From Dehalococcoidia bacterium (GTDB taxonomy: Bacteria; Chloroflexota; Dehalococcoidia; UBA3495): a stretch of DNA of 18,627 nucleotides. Numbering within the stretch: position 1 is the stretch's first letter; each line of letters opens with the position of its first letter. Both the position numbers and the translations under genes were made by a program. The notes below the pieces were generated by a model. The model was not told the DNA's origin, did not search any database, and saw only the letters and a program-made list of their open reading frames with translations. Below are positions 1-7,137 of the stretch, piece by piece. The stretch is from contig JAPKDE010000025.1 of NCBI GenBank assembly GCA_028822675.1, positions 1 to 18,627 of the forward strand. Direction: 5' to 3'.

Positions 1-149
1 AAGCCCTAACCGACTTAACAACCTCCATGCACTCAGGCACCTTTCCTCGAGCACACTTCCAAACGTTTCGAATCATGTACATTCTTGGTCTCCTCTGAAC
101 GCAAGCTTTGGGGGACCACACGGTTTACTGATCATCCCGAACTCAGGTC

Positions 150-180
150 ATAAAAAATACGGGGCTAATAGTGGCTATTA
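150..180 (-). terminator. possible weak terminator of the CaiB operon
   Basis: Downstream of the first CoA-transferase stop (minus strand) is a 6-bp stem, taatag/ctatta at 166-171 and 175-180 with a 3-nt loop. In the minus-strand reading a T6 run follows about 8 nt after it (A6 at 152-157 on the plus strand). The stem is short and the T run is displaced, so this is tentative. The remaining bases 1-149 show no gene or clear signal. Confidence 0.3.
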
Positions 181-191
181 AAGCTAAATTT

Positions 192-1397
192 CTAGATGAC
201 TTGGGAGGCGCGAAGCAGACCTAACTCTTCAGCAGAAAGACCCAACTGGCCGCCGAGTATCTCCGCGTTGTGCTCGCCTAGCGTGGGGGCCGACTTACTG
301 CCCTCCATGGGATTCTCCCCGTCCATCAGGAAACCAGGACTCGGATATTTGAGACTCCCTGCTTCTGGATGGTCGATCTCTACGAAATAGCCTCGCTCGG
401 CCAGATGGGGTGAGTCCACCACTTGCTGAGGATTCTGGACCAACCCGATGACCAATCCCCGGGCCATGGTCTCCCGCATCAGGTCCAGGTTATTCCAACT
501 GGCCAGCTTTGGGGCCACCAGGCTGTGGAGTTCTTCCCAATTCGCCAGGCGGCTTGGGCGGGTAGCGAATTGGGGATCCAGCAAACCCGGCTCCTCTAGG
601 AACTCGGACCAGGCTTCCATTGGTCGCCCTCCGGTGCCGGCGGTGGTCAAAGTCACTTCGCCGTCTTTGGTGGGCAGGTGCATCCCGTCCATCACATTCC
701 CATCGCTGCCCCCTCGTTTGGGGCTACGGCCTGTGAAAGTGTAGGGATGGATCAAGCCAGAGGGGGTACTAACGGCGGCTTCCATGGTGGACAAGTCTAT
801 GTGTTGACCCTCCCCGGACTGCTGGCGTTGGAGTAGTGCAGCCATGATGGCGATGGCTCCGTTTCGGGCGGCGGTGATTTCCATCTGCTCTAGGGTTGTG
901 CCCATGGGTGGGCGATCCGCTGAGCCGGTCACTGCGTTAAGGAAACCTCCCAACGCTTGGACTACCAAGTCGCCGCCCCGGTAGTTACTGTAAGGGCCAG
1001 TCTGTCCGAAATACGTAATGGATGAGACGACCAGTCTGGGGTTCGTTTCGCTCAAGACCTGGTATCCCAATCCCAGGCTTTCCAGATGCCCCGGTGGAAA
1101 GCTTTCAATCAGAACGTCCGCATCGGCCACCAGTCGCAGCAGCAACTCACGGCCCTGGGGTTGTTCAATGTCTAAAGTGATTCCCTTCTTGTTGGTGTTG
1201 AAAGCCAAGAAAATAGTGGAGCCATCGGGGTCGGGAACGCCATTGATGAAAGGCGGCTCCCGGCGCGCTGGATCGCCCCAGCCAGGCGGTTCCACTTTGA
1301 CGGTATTTGCGCCCTGGTCGGCCAGTAACTTGGCGCAGAAAGCACCCGACAGACTGTGGGCCACTTCCAATACCTTTATATCCGATAAGATGTCCAA
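192..1397 (-). CDS. CaiB/BaiF family (class III) CoA transferase, distal operon copy
   Basis: 401 aa, the usual length for class III CoA transferases, which move CoA from one acyl-CoA to another carboxylic acid in the cytoplasm. The family layout is visible: N-terminal IKVLEVAHSLSGAFCAKLLAD (Rossmann-like part), VKVEPP at about 33-38, LDIEQPQGRELLLRL near 75-89, ESFPPG at 98-103 followed by the LGL...NPRLVV block (108-124), and GEGQHIDLSTMEA at about 195-207. Ungapped alignment with the typical iaDlltG segment puts Glu173 where the acyl-anhydride-forming Asp normally is. The start is TTG, with GAGG 11 nt upstream; no better upstream start exists in frame. It lies 93 nt after the preceding transferase and is probably last in a four-gene operon. 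The donor and acceptor cannot be told from sequence. Confidence 0.9.
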   Translation of the reverse strand: MDILSDIKVLEVAHSLSGAFCAKLLADQGANTVKVEPPGWGDPARREPPFINGVPDPDGSTIFLAFNTNKKGITLDIEQPQGRELLLRLVADADVLIESFPPGHLESLGLGYQVLSETNPRLVVSSITYFGQTGPYSNYRGGDLVVQALGGFLNAVTGSADRPPMGTTLEQMEITAARNGAIAIMAALLQRQQSGEGQHIDLSTMEAAVSTPSGLIHPYTFTGRSPKRGGSDGNVMDGMHLPTKDGEVTLTTAGTGGRPMEAWSEFLEEPGLLDPQFATRPSRLANWEELHSLVAPKLASWNNLDLMRETMARGLVIGLVQNPQQVVDSPHLAERGYFVEIDHPEAGSLKYPSPGFLMDGENPMEGSKSAPTLGEHNAEILGGQLGLSAEELGLLRASQVI

Positions 1398-1490
1398 TTT
1401 AGTCGAAACCTCGAAATTTTATAAGGAAGCGCCTGTCTGCTGCACTCGGATTTCCGTCCGTTTTGATGGCCCTGCTTGAGCAATTGCTCC

Positions 1491-2762
1491 CTAAGGAGGT
1501 GTCTCCGTGGGTAGTGGTTGAGTGGAGGTTATCCCTTCATTGGCCAGGGTGGCGATCTCCTCGTCGGACAATCCGGCAACATCTCGCAAAGTTTCCACAT
1601 TGTGCTCACCCAGAGCCGCCACATTACGAATGGCAAAGGAAACCCCTGGCATTCGGAAAGGACGGCCAGCATATTTTCGTGGGCCAGCCAGGGGTGCGTT
1701 GACGTTCTCAAACTCCTCTATGTAACCCCGTTCTTCGAGGTGAGGGTTCGCCACGAGGTCCTCAGCGGTCAACACCGCGCCTGCGGCAACGCCGTTACTT
1801 TGGAGGTGGCTCATTAACTCCTGATCGTCTTGGGTTTGGGTCCAATCTGCCAAAAGATCGCCCAGGTGGTTGCGGTGGTTCCAGCGGCCTTGGGCGGTGT
1901 CGAATCGAGGATCGGCTGCCCAGATCGGCTCATCCATGGCCTTTTGCAGCCTCTGCCATTCTTCATCGGTGGACACTGCAATGGCTATCCAACGGTCGGA
2001 ACCACGACAGGGGAACACGTTGTGAGGCGATTTCCACAGGTGGCCACAGCCCATACGAGAGCGACTGATTCCACGCTGGGTTTCCAGAATAGCGGGGCCG
2101 ATGGCCGACACGCCAGTTTCCTGCATGGTCAGGTCAATGCGCATGCCTTTACCCGTCTTGTTACGTTCATACAACGCCAGTAAGAGGGCGTAGGCCACGT
2201 TGTTGCCAACCGAGTGGTCCATGTAGTTATTGCTGGCCCGGTAGGACGGACCATCTTCGTAACCTGTGAGGTAAGACATGCCGCAGGTGGCATCTACCGT
2301 GCGGGCCCGAGAGCCGGCCCTTCGCCACGGTCCGGTATAGCCATAAGCCGAGGAACTCAAGGTGATGATCCTCGGATTTAGCTTGGCCAGGCTTTCATGA
2401 TCAAATCCGAACCGCTCCATGGTGCCAGGCCGGAAGTTATCGGTGACGATGTCGCAATTTTGGGCCATCTTGAGGAAAGCCTCTTTGCCCAGAGGAGCGG
2501 TCACATCCATGCAGAGGCTCTGCTTGTTTCGGGTACCAAAGTAGGCCAAGTTGCCGCCTTCGTTCCACCATTCCTGGCTGGGCTGCCCGTCGGGGAACGG
2601 CCCTGCCTTGCGGTCTTGGAGATGGGCCAAGCTCTCCACTCGAATTACCTGCGCACCAAGGTCAGCCAGGAAAGAGGTTCCCCAAGGCAGCGCGTGAACC
2701 TGCTCCAAGGTGAGGACGCGCACGCCTTCAAGAATTCGATTTTGCGGCATAGCGGCATTCAT
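1491..2762 (-). CDS. CaiB/BaiF family (class III) CoA transferase, proximal operon copy
   Basis: About 423 aa from the ATG at 2762. A TTG at 2783 and an ATG at 2750 are in-frame alternatives, and none has a convincing Shine-Dalgarno; the family usually starts 6-12 residues before LEGVRVL, which favours 2762 or 2750. Family blocks: LEGVRVLTLEQVHALPWG, LADLGAQVIRVES, DNFRPGTMERFGFD, NPRIITLSSSAYGYTGPW and TGKGMRIDL. The segment YMDHSVGNN places an Asp (residue 182 from 2762) at the position of the conserved catalytic Asp, unlike the neighbouring copy. The two copies are clearly divergent, so this is not a recent tandem duplication. Role inferred: CoA transfer onto, or between, carboxylate intermediates of the pathway served by the upstream thiolase/DUF35 pair. 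Substrate unknown. Confidence 0.9.
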   Translation of the reverse strand: MNAAMPQNRILEGVRVLTLEQVHALPWGTSFLADLGAQVIRVESLAHLQDRKAGPFPDGQPSQEWWNEGGNLAYFGTRNKQSLCMDVTAPLGKEAFLKMAQNCDIVTDNFRPGTMERFGFDHESLAKLNPRIITLSSSAYGYTGPWRRAGSRARTVDATCGMSYLTGYEDGPSYRASNNYMDHSVGNNVAYALLLALYERNKTGKGMRIDLTMQETGVSAIGPAILETQRGISRSRMGCGHLWKSPHNVFPCRGSDRWIAIAVSTDEEWQRLQKAMDEPIWAADPRFDTAQGRWNHRNHLGDLLADWTQTQDDQELMSHLQSNGVAAGAVLTAEDLVANPHLEERGYIEEFENVNAPLAGPRKYAGRPFRMPGVSFAIRNVAALGEHNVETLRDVAGLSDEEIATLANEGITSTQPLPTETPP

Positions 2763-2789
2763 AAGTTCGTTACCCGTACTCAATCAACG

Positions 2790-2822
2790 GCCCGAATAGG
2801 AAGTCCCACTTCCTATTCGGGC
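2790..2822. other. perfect 15-bp hairpin between thiolase and CaiB genes
   Basis: Arms 2790-2804 and 2808-2822 are exact reverse complements with a 3-nt loop (ccc). The structure lies in the 5' leader of the CaiB gene, 28 nt before the ATG at 2762, and 53 nt or less after the thiolase stop. Neither strand has a T-run after it, so it is not a standard intrinsic terminator. It could be an mRNA end or processing stem, an attenuator or a protein-binding dyad. Confidence 0.6.
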
Positions 2823-2874
2823 GGATAATCTAGCGATGACTATTTCCTGGGAATTGGATGGTTAATGAAACTAT

Positions 2875-4188
2875 TTAGCTGGGGTGCTTGCCAAACATCA
2901 TCCAGCCGCCACTACTGGGCGTGGTGAAGGCCGCCAGCGCGGTTTCAGCTCGCACTGTGACCTGCCGTGGGCCGGCCGTTCCGCGAAGCTGTTCGATACT
3001 GTCGGTATACATGGCGGTGCGGGTACGGCCATTTCCTAGGTTGCCACCGCTGGAGCTGAAGGGATGCGGACCCTCGACTCTAATGTCATCCGCGTAAAAG
3101 GCGAAAGAATCCCCCCTCTTTACGCCGTGCCACTGGAAGGCTTCCAGAAAAAACTGGGACATTATGGAGTAACCGTCATAGGGGTTGAAAATATCAACAT
3201 CTGCCGGACCTAATCCGGCGCCCTCATACATTCTCGCGGCGGCGCGGTCTGTCCAGTCTTCAATCTCGTCCAAATCCGGCTGGGTGGTGCGCTGCGTGAA
3301 ATTGTGCTGGGAATGGTTGAGTACATACACGGGTGTCTGCTTCATATCCTTGGCGCGCTCGGCGGTGGTGACCAGGTAGGCAGCGGAAGCATTGACCGGC
3401 CTGTCACAATCAAATATCCGGAGCGGATTCAGGATATACCTAGAATTTACGTAATCCTCTTCGGTCAGTTGAACCATTCCACTGGAGGCGTTGTAACCCC
3501 AAGGGGTCAGAAGTCCGTTGCGGTGTTGGTTGATCACAAAAGGGGCCACGTCGTCGTGGGTTCCACCGTATTTTAGGCAATATTGATTGTGGGGGAAGAT
3601 GTTTATGAAATCGTTGCCTCCGTGGTTCCCCCAGGGGAAGGTCCATTGCCGGGCCCCGTCAGCATTGTCCAGCGCGTTCTCGCCGCCGCGGCGATACCTG
3701 CCTTCCATGTTTCCTGTTGGGTAAATCACCAAACATGTGGTGCAAAGCCCGTCGGCTACTGCTTGGGCGGCCTGACCCAGCATTTCCCCAATGGTGGGCA
3801 CCTTGGACGGAGCGTATTTTACGTTGGGCAACTCCATCTGTTTTACAAGCCAATCGCCATTTACCAACGTGAGACCCAATTCAGAGTCGTAGGGCGCGTC
3901 GAAGTAGGGCCGCGGCGCCCAGTTGGACGCGGTGCCTCCGCTGCTGCCGGCTATATGACTGTCGCAGCAGATGACCCCATCGATTTGGTCTGGAGTAACT
4001 CCTGCGTCTTCCATGGCCAGTTCACAGGCGAGCATGGAGTATGCACCCAGGGTTTGATCCATGGATGTCTCATCCCAACGTCGGTTAACGGGGGAATGAC
4101 CAACTCCGGCCACCGCCACCTTGCCGCGGTGCTCCCAGACTCCCAGCCCGTCTGTATCTCTTCGCCATTTATATGGTTGCGTAGCCAT
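2875..4188 (-). CDS. thiolase-like protein (SCP-x/lipid-transfer-protein type) with degenerate active site
   Basis: 437 aa from the ATG at 4188, which has AGGTGA just upstream; a GTG at 4191 abuts it. Thiolase-fold marks: VAVAGVGHSP near the N-terminus, a LACELAMEDAGVTPDQIDGV helix-strand segment, AAQAVADGLCTTCLVIY, DCDRPVNASAAYLVT followed by AERAKDM (about 260-283), DVDIFNPYDGYS (about 330-341), and a C-terminal SSSGGNLGNGRT (about 378-389). In true thiolases the last region reads like GGxxxxGHPxGA; here the GHP histidine is absent. SCP-x/Ltp proteins of this kind act on acyl-CoA thioesters, and some (Ltp2 with a DUF35 partner in steroid side-chain catabolism) are retro-aldolases rather than thiolases. 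The DUF35 gene lies 58 nt upstream in the same operon, supporting a complex. Exact reaction and substrate are unknown. Confidence 0.85.
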   Translation of the reverse strand: MATQPYKWRRDTDGLGVWEHRGKVAVAGVGHSPVNRRWDETSMDQTLGAYSMLACELAMEDAGVTPDQIDGVICCDSHIAGSSGGTASNWAPRPYFDAPYDSELGLTLVNGDWLVKQMELPNVKYAPSKVPTIGEMLGQAAQAVADGLCTTCLVIYPTGNMEGRYRRGGENALDNADGARQWTFPWGNHGGNDFINIFPHNQYCLKYGGTHDDVAPFVINQHRNGLLTPWGYNASSGMVQLTEEDYVNSRYILNPLRIFDCDRPVNASAAYLVTTAERAKDMKQTPVYVLNHSQHNFTQRTTQPDLDEIEDWTDRAAARMYEGAGLGPADVDIFNPYDGYSIMSQFFLEAFQWHGVKRGDSFAFYADDIRVEGPHPFSSSGGNLGNGRTRTAMYTDSIEQLRGTAGPRQVTVRAETALAAFTTPSSGGWMMFGKHPS

Positions 4189-4217
4189 CACTCACCTATT
4201 TTCATTACATTAGTTTT

Positions 4218-4240
4218 GGAACGGACCTGGGGAACGGACC
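4218..4240. repeat. two-copy 10-bp direct repeat, 13-bp period
   Basis: The 10-mer ggaacggacc occurs at 4218-4227 and 4231-4240, in the gap between the DUF35 and thiolase genes. Two copies only; it may be a replication-slippage relic. No function inferred. Confidence 0.5.
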
Positions 4241-4246
4241 GGCAGT

Positions 4247-4657
4247 TTAGTCAACCACTTGCCATTCATGGATCAGTTGGTCCGGCCCAACTTCTTCAAA
4301 AATTACCTGGACAGCAGCCCCCACTGGGACTTCATAAGGTGGAACTCCCGGAAGGTTGGAGTAAAAATTAACGCTCGTGTCTTCGTCCAGGGTTATTAAC
4401 GCCAAATTGTAGGGCTGATCAGGCATACGTCTGTTCAGCCGGCCATCCTCAATCACGATGTAGGTAGACACGTGACCTTTGCCTTCCACATCCTTCCATT
4501 CCAGCTTCTCAGCGGAGCCGCAGGAAAAGCATGTCTGTTGCGGTGGGTACTGGAGCCTGTCGCAAGCGGTGCAATTTTGCAACGACAGACGCTTCTCGTT
4601 GACGGCGTCCCAAAAAGGTTTGCTCAACTCATTGGGAGTCGGGATTATCTTTGGCAT
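4247..4657 (-). CDS. DUF35 zinc-ribbon / OB-fold protein, thiolase partner
   Basis: 136 aa, the normal length for DUF35 (Zn-ribbon plus OB-fold) proteins. An N-terminal helix (PNELSKPFWDAVNEKRL) precedes a rubredoxin-like zinc ribbon with Cys29-x2-Cys32 and Cys43-x2-Cys46, then the OB-fold starting at about WKDVEGKGHVSTYIV and ending near VIFEEVGPDQ. The ATG at 4657 has a strong aggaggg 3-4 nt upstream. DUF35 proteins bind thiolase-fold enzymes and are often encoded beside them; with Ltp2-type proteins they are needed for aldol cleavage of CoA thioesters. The thiolase gene follows after 58 nt, so this is probably the first gene of the operon. Confidence in the family is high; the acyl-CoA bound is unknown. 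Confidence 0.92.
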   Translation of the reverse strand: MPKIIPTPNELSKPFWDAVNEKRLSLQNCTACDRLQYPPQQTCFSCGSAEKLEWKDVEGKGHVSTYIVIEDGRLNRRMPDQPYNLALITLDEDTSVNFYSNLPGVPPYEVPVGAAVQVIFEEVGPDQLIHEWQVVD

Positions 4658-5109
4658 TTTCCCTCCTGATTATTCGTTAGATGTTAAGACAGAACCATGG
4701 TCTAGTCCAATTGATCCGGGTGTGTGGACTCCATTGGTTGATTGCTGTTCTTTGATTGGCCTCACCATGTGGGGTACTTACGAAGCCGTACGATTAATTT
4801 ACAACTCGACTTAATGATTTCCGTACTGATATTACTCTCAAAGCCTTTGTTGGAGGAAGGTCTACCAGACAGGTTTATGTCTGGCACGCACAGCGCTCAA
4901 GACCAAAATATCTTCACAGCAGTGGGTCGCTAGGCGAATACCGCATCTAAGCCGCAATCAGGAAAGTTCCACTTACTCGATTGAATGACTTTTTTGGCTG
5001 AGGTTGACGCGCTCAGAGCGCCGACTTATAGTTCGCGATAATTCACAATTGACCGATTCGGGAAAACCCGACCCAACTGGGTATTCCAGAGATACCAAGG
5101 AGACGAACC
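4658..5109. other. 452-bp divergent intergenic region
   Basis: No convincing gene here; the short ORFs across it lack family features. It must carry promoters for the minus-strand DUF35 operon (none recognised with confidence) and the plus-strand hydrolase (5004-5032). A 7-bp inverted repeat, ccagaca/tgtctgg, with a 6-nt loop lies at 4865-4884. Further small stems lie in the hydrolase leader, for example tcggg/cccga at 5058-5071. Confidence 0.6.
5004..5032 (+). promoter_or_regulatory. sigma-70-like promoter with dyad in the spacer
   Basis: TTGACG at 5004-5009, a 17-nt spacer, and TATAGT at 5027-5032, about 78 nt before the hydrolase ATG. The inverted repeat gcgct-cag-agcgc (5009-5021) starts at the last base of the -35 and fills most of the spacer, a position suited to a repressor or MerR-type regulator. 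Prediction by eye only. Confidence 0.45.
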
Positions 5110-5967
5110 ATGGCTACCCAAAATGCGCACCGGTACGACCCTTCGGATTTGTACGAGGTTCAAGTCCATGATCAGGAATACCTCAATGTGGATGGGGTAA
5201 CCCGTCAGGTCCGGATTTACCAGCCTGAAGGCCCAGGGCCTTTCCCCATGCTTTTAAGCATTCACGGCGGGGCTTGGACTGATAAAGACCACACTGATTA
5301 TGAGTCCACCAGCAACCCTTTGGCCGCTACGGGCCTGGTTGTGGCGGCAATTAGCCAGCGGGTTGGCGAGGGATTCCCTTATCCGTTGCAGCTCCAAGAC
5401 ATTCACTATGGCGTCCGTTGGCTCAAAGCCCATGCCGCCGATTTCAATGGTGACCCTGATGCCGTGGGTGGTATCGGATATTCCAGCGGAGGACACACCT
5501 TGCCCCTAGCCGCCATGAGGCTAGATGATCCCAGATATTCAGCCTTGCCATTGGAAGGAACATCCCCGGAAGACGCAAAATTCGCCTGGACGATTTCCTG
5601 CTGGCCGGTTATTGAACCCTACTTCAGGTATGAGATTGCCAGGGAAAAAGGCAAAACAGATTTGTTGGAAAAGCATCATATTTTTTTCCAAGGCGACGAA
5701 GCGATGCACGAATCCACCCCCTTGAACGTCATCGAAAGAGGCGAGAATCTGACACTGTCTCCCGCGTTGGTCATGCACGGTACGGATGACGACGTGATGC
5801 CGATTGAAGCGTCGGAGAGATTCGTTGCCGCCTACAACGGGGCCGGCGGGAATGCTCAATTAATCCCCTTCCAAGGAAAGGGCCACGGCTGGGCTAGAGC
5901 GGCAGGCCCGGAGGTAGACGAGTTTGTGAAGGTAGCTACGGAGTTCATCGCCAAACAGCTCAGTTAA
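5110..5967 (+). CDS. alpha/beta hydrolase, esterase/lipase type with HGG oxyanion motif
   Basis: 285 aa. AAGGAG lies 7 nt before the ATG. The fold and triad are easy to see: HGGAW at 52-56 (oxyanion hole, hormone-sensitive-lipase/BD-FAE type), nucleophile elbow G123-Y-S125-S-G127, acid Asp in HGTDDD (probably D227) and His259 in GKGHGW. Such enzymes hydrolyse carboxyl esters of small alcohols or acylated compounds. There is no signal peptide, so it should be cytoplasmic. It is transcribed away from the CoA-transferase/thiolase operon and has its own predicted promoter. The next gene also has its own promoter, so this is probably monocistronic. Substrate is not predictable. Confidence 0.9.
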   Translation: MATQNAHRYDPSDLYEVQVHDQEYLNVDGVTRQVRIYQPEGPGPFPMLLSIHGGAWTDKDHTDYESTSNPLAATGLVVAAISQRVGEGFPYPLQLQDIHYGVRWLKAHAADFNGDPDAVGGIGYSSGGHTLPLAAMRLDDPRYSALPLEGTSPEDAKFAWTISCWPVIEPYFRYEIAREKGKTDLLEKHHIFFQGDEAMHESTPLNVIERGENLTLSPALVMHGTDDDVMPIEASERFVAAYNGAGGNAQLIPFQGKGHGWARAAGPEVDEFVKVATEFIAKQLS

Positions 5968-6056
5968 AGGCTGCATTGCTACCATCCCGCGTTTCAACCA
6001 GAAACATAGACCAAAAGCCCCAGGCTGAATACCAGTCGGTCGAGTAGATTCATGCC

Positions 6057-6084
6057 TTGACCAAAGTCAGACCCTACGTATAAT
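6057..6084 (+). promoter_or_regulatory. near-consensus sigma-70 promoter giving a leaderless mRNA
   Basis: TTGACC at 6057-6062, a 16-nt spacer, and a perfect TATAAT at 6079-6084. The expected start of transcription, about 7 nt after the -10, falls at 6091-6092, which is the A of the lipoprotein ATG. There is no usable Shine-Dalgarno between the -10 and the ATG. This is the best-matching promoter in the window. Confidence 0.65.
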
Positions 6085-6091
6085 CCAGGCC

Positions 6092-6918
6092 ATGATTCGA
6101 CACCACCGATTCATAGTTTTGATTGCGTCACCGCTTGCGTTGGCCCTGGCTTGCGATACTTCATCTCTTATAAGTACACCGGAGCCTAGCCAGCCATCGC
6201 CCACCGCCGCCGCAACCGCCGTCCCGGTTCCCGCTGTACAACCTACCCTCGAGAGAAATACTTCTTCCTGGGCGGCGGGCTTAAAGGTGACTGGGGTGGG
6301 TTTGGTGTGGGCAGTGGCGTGCTATTTGGAACCCTTGATCCGTCCAATCCAACGGTTCAGAGTATCGGCAGAGATTTGGACTTGGGCGATTTGCTGGACA
6401 AATTCTCTGCCCAGCCTGACCGGGAATTCCAGCCGCTTTATACCGGCGCTTATCTGGCAGTTTCCGGAAACTGCCCAATCATAGAATATGGCTGCGCATT
6501 GGTAGTGGACATTGGTGGCGAATTAAGGGTCTGGTATTTCAGTGGTGAAACGGACGTCTTTGGCGGTTTCCTGAGCGGTTCAGCCTCGGGCGAAGTGGCC
6601 TGCATCATGAGCGTGCGTGGCAAGCTCAGCGTCGAAGTCGAACGCTTGCCGGAGGGCGGAACAAGTACGGGTGAACGAGATTGTCCTGGTGATGGCAACA
6701 ACGATAATATCCGCTCATGTACCGCTTTCTCGGGAGAATTTTGGTTTGCCGTTGGGTCTGGATGGTGCGAGCGCAAGACGTGGAAGAGCTGGGAATCACG
6801 CTGGTGGGGAGACAGTTGGTGCTACACCTATGGTGCCCAGATCGAGCTCAATTACATCGACCCTTCGCCTGCCGTTGAAGACAATTGGTTCTATACAACT
6901 AACGTAGATTGGGAATGA
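6092..6918 (+). pseudogene. frameshifted lipoprotein / exported protein of unknown function
   Basis: The 5' part reads MIRHHRFIVLIASPLALALAC then a Ser/Pro/Thr/Ala-rich linker: a Sec signal with a lipobox-like Cys21 and a flexible tether. At about 6250-6260 sensible protein moves to the frame that ends at 6918, beginning near EKYFFLGGGLKGDWGG. One extra A in the AAA run at 6256-6258 would join the two parts into about 275 aa. The mature domain is Gly/Trp/Cys-rich (at least 7 Cys; KTWKSWESRWWGDSW near the C-terminus) and matches no family I recognise. In the downstream frame alone the first start is a GTG at 6307, which would remove the signal peptide. It could be a real inactivating mutation, a sequencing or assembly error, or phase variation; the clean second frame argues for recent change or error. 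Confidence 0.6.
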
Positions 6919-7137
6919 TCGTAGTCGCCCGCCTTCCAGCTTGATTGCCAATGCCTCGACAAACATTGCCGGGGCGTTTTTGCGTCCGATAACCAGACAG
7001 GGTGACATTGGGTATATGTGGCTGGTACAAAACATGCCGACTTTTGCGGTAGGTTTCGGGGCGGTGATGGCGTAGACTACCTGCGTCGTGAATTGGGCGA
7101 CGAATAGTAAAACATCAACAACGCATCGGAGAAGAAA

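Noticed and set aside
1478..1489. 12-bp palindrome gagcaattgctc between the two CoA-transferase genes
   Set aside because: Small, with no promoter nearby and within an operon gap; may be chance.
3583..4371. 262-aa plus-strand ORF
   Set aside because: Lies antisense to the thiolase and DUF35 genes, which have clear motifs; composition is that of a shadow frame.
4865..4884. 7-bp inverted repeat in the divergent spacer as an operator
   Set aside because: Far from the only recognisable promoter there and with a 6-nt loop; not enough to call a binding site.
6240..6260. Programmed -1 ribosomal frameshift in the lipoprotein gene
   Set aside because: No X-XXY-YYZ slippery heptamer in the proper frame and no clear downstream stimulator; mutation or sequence error is simpler.
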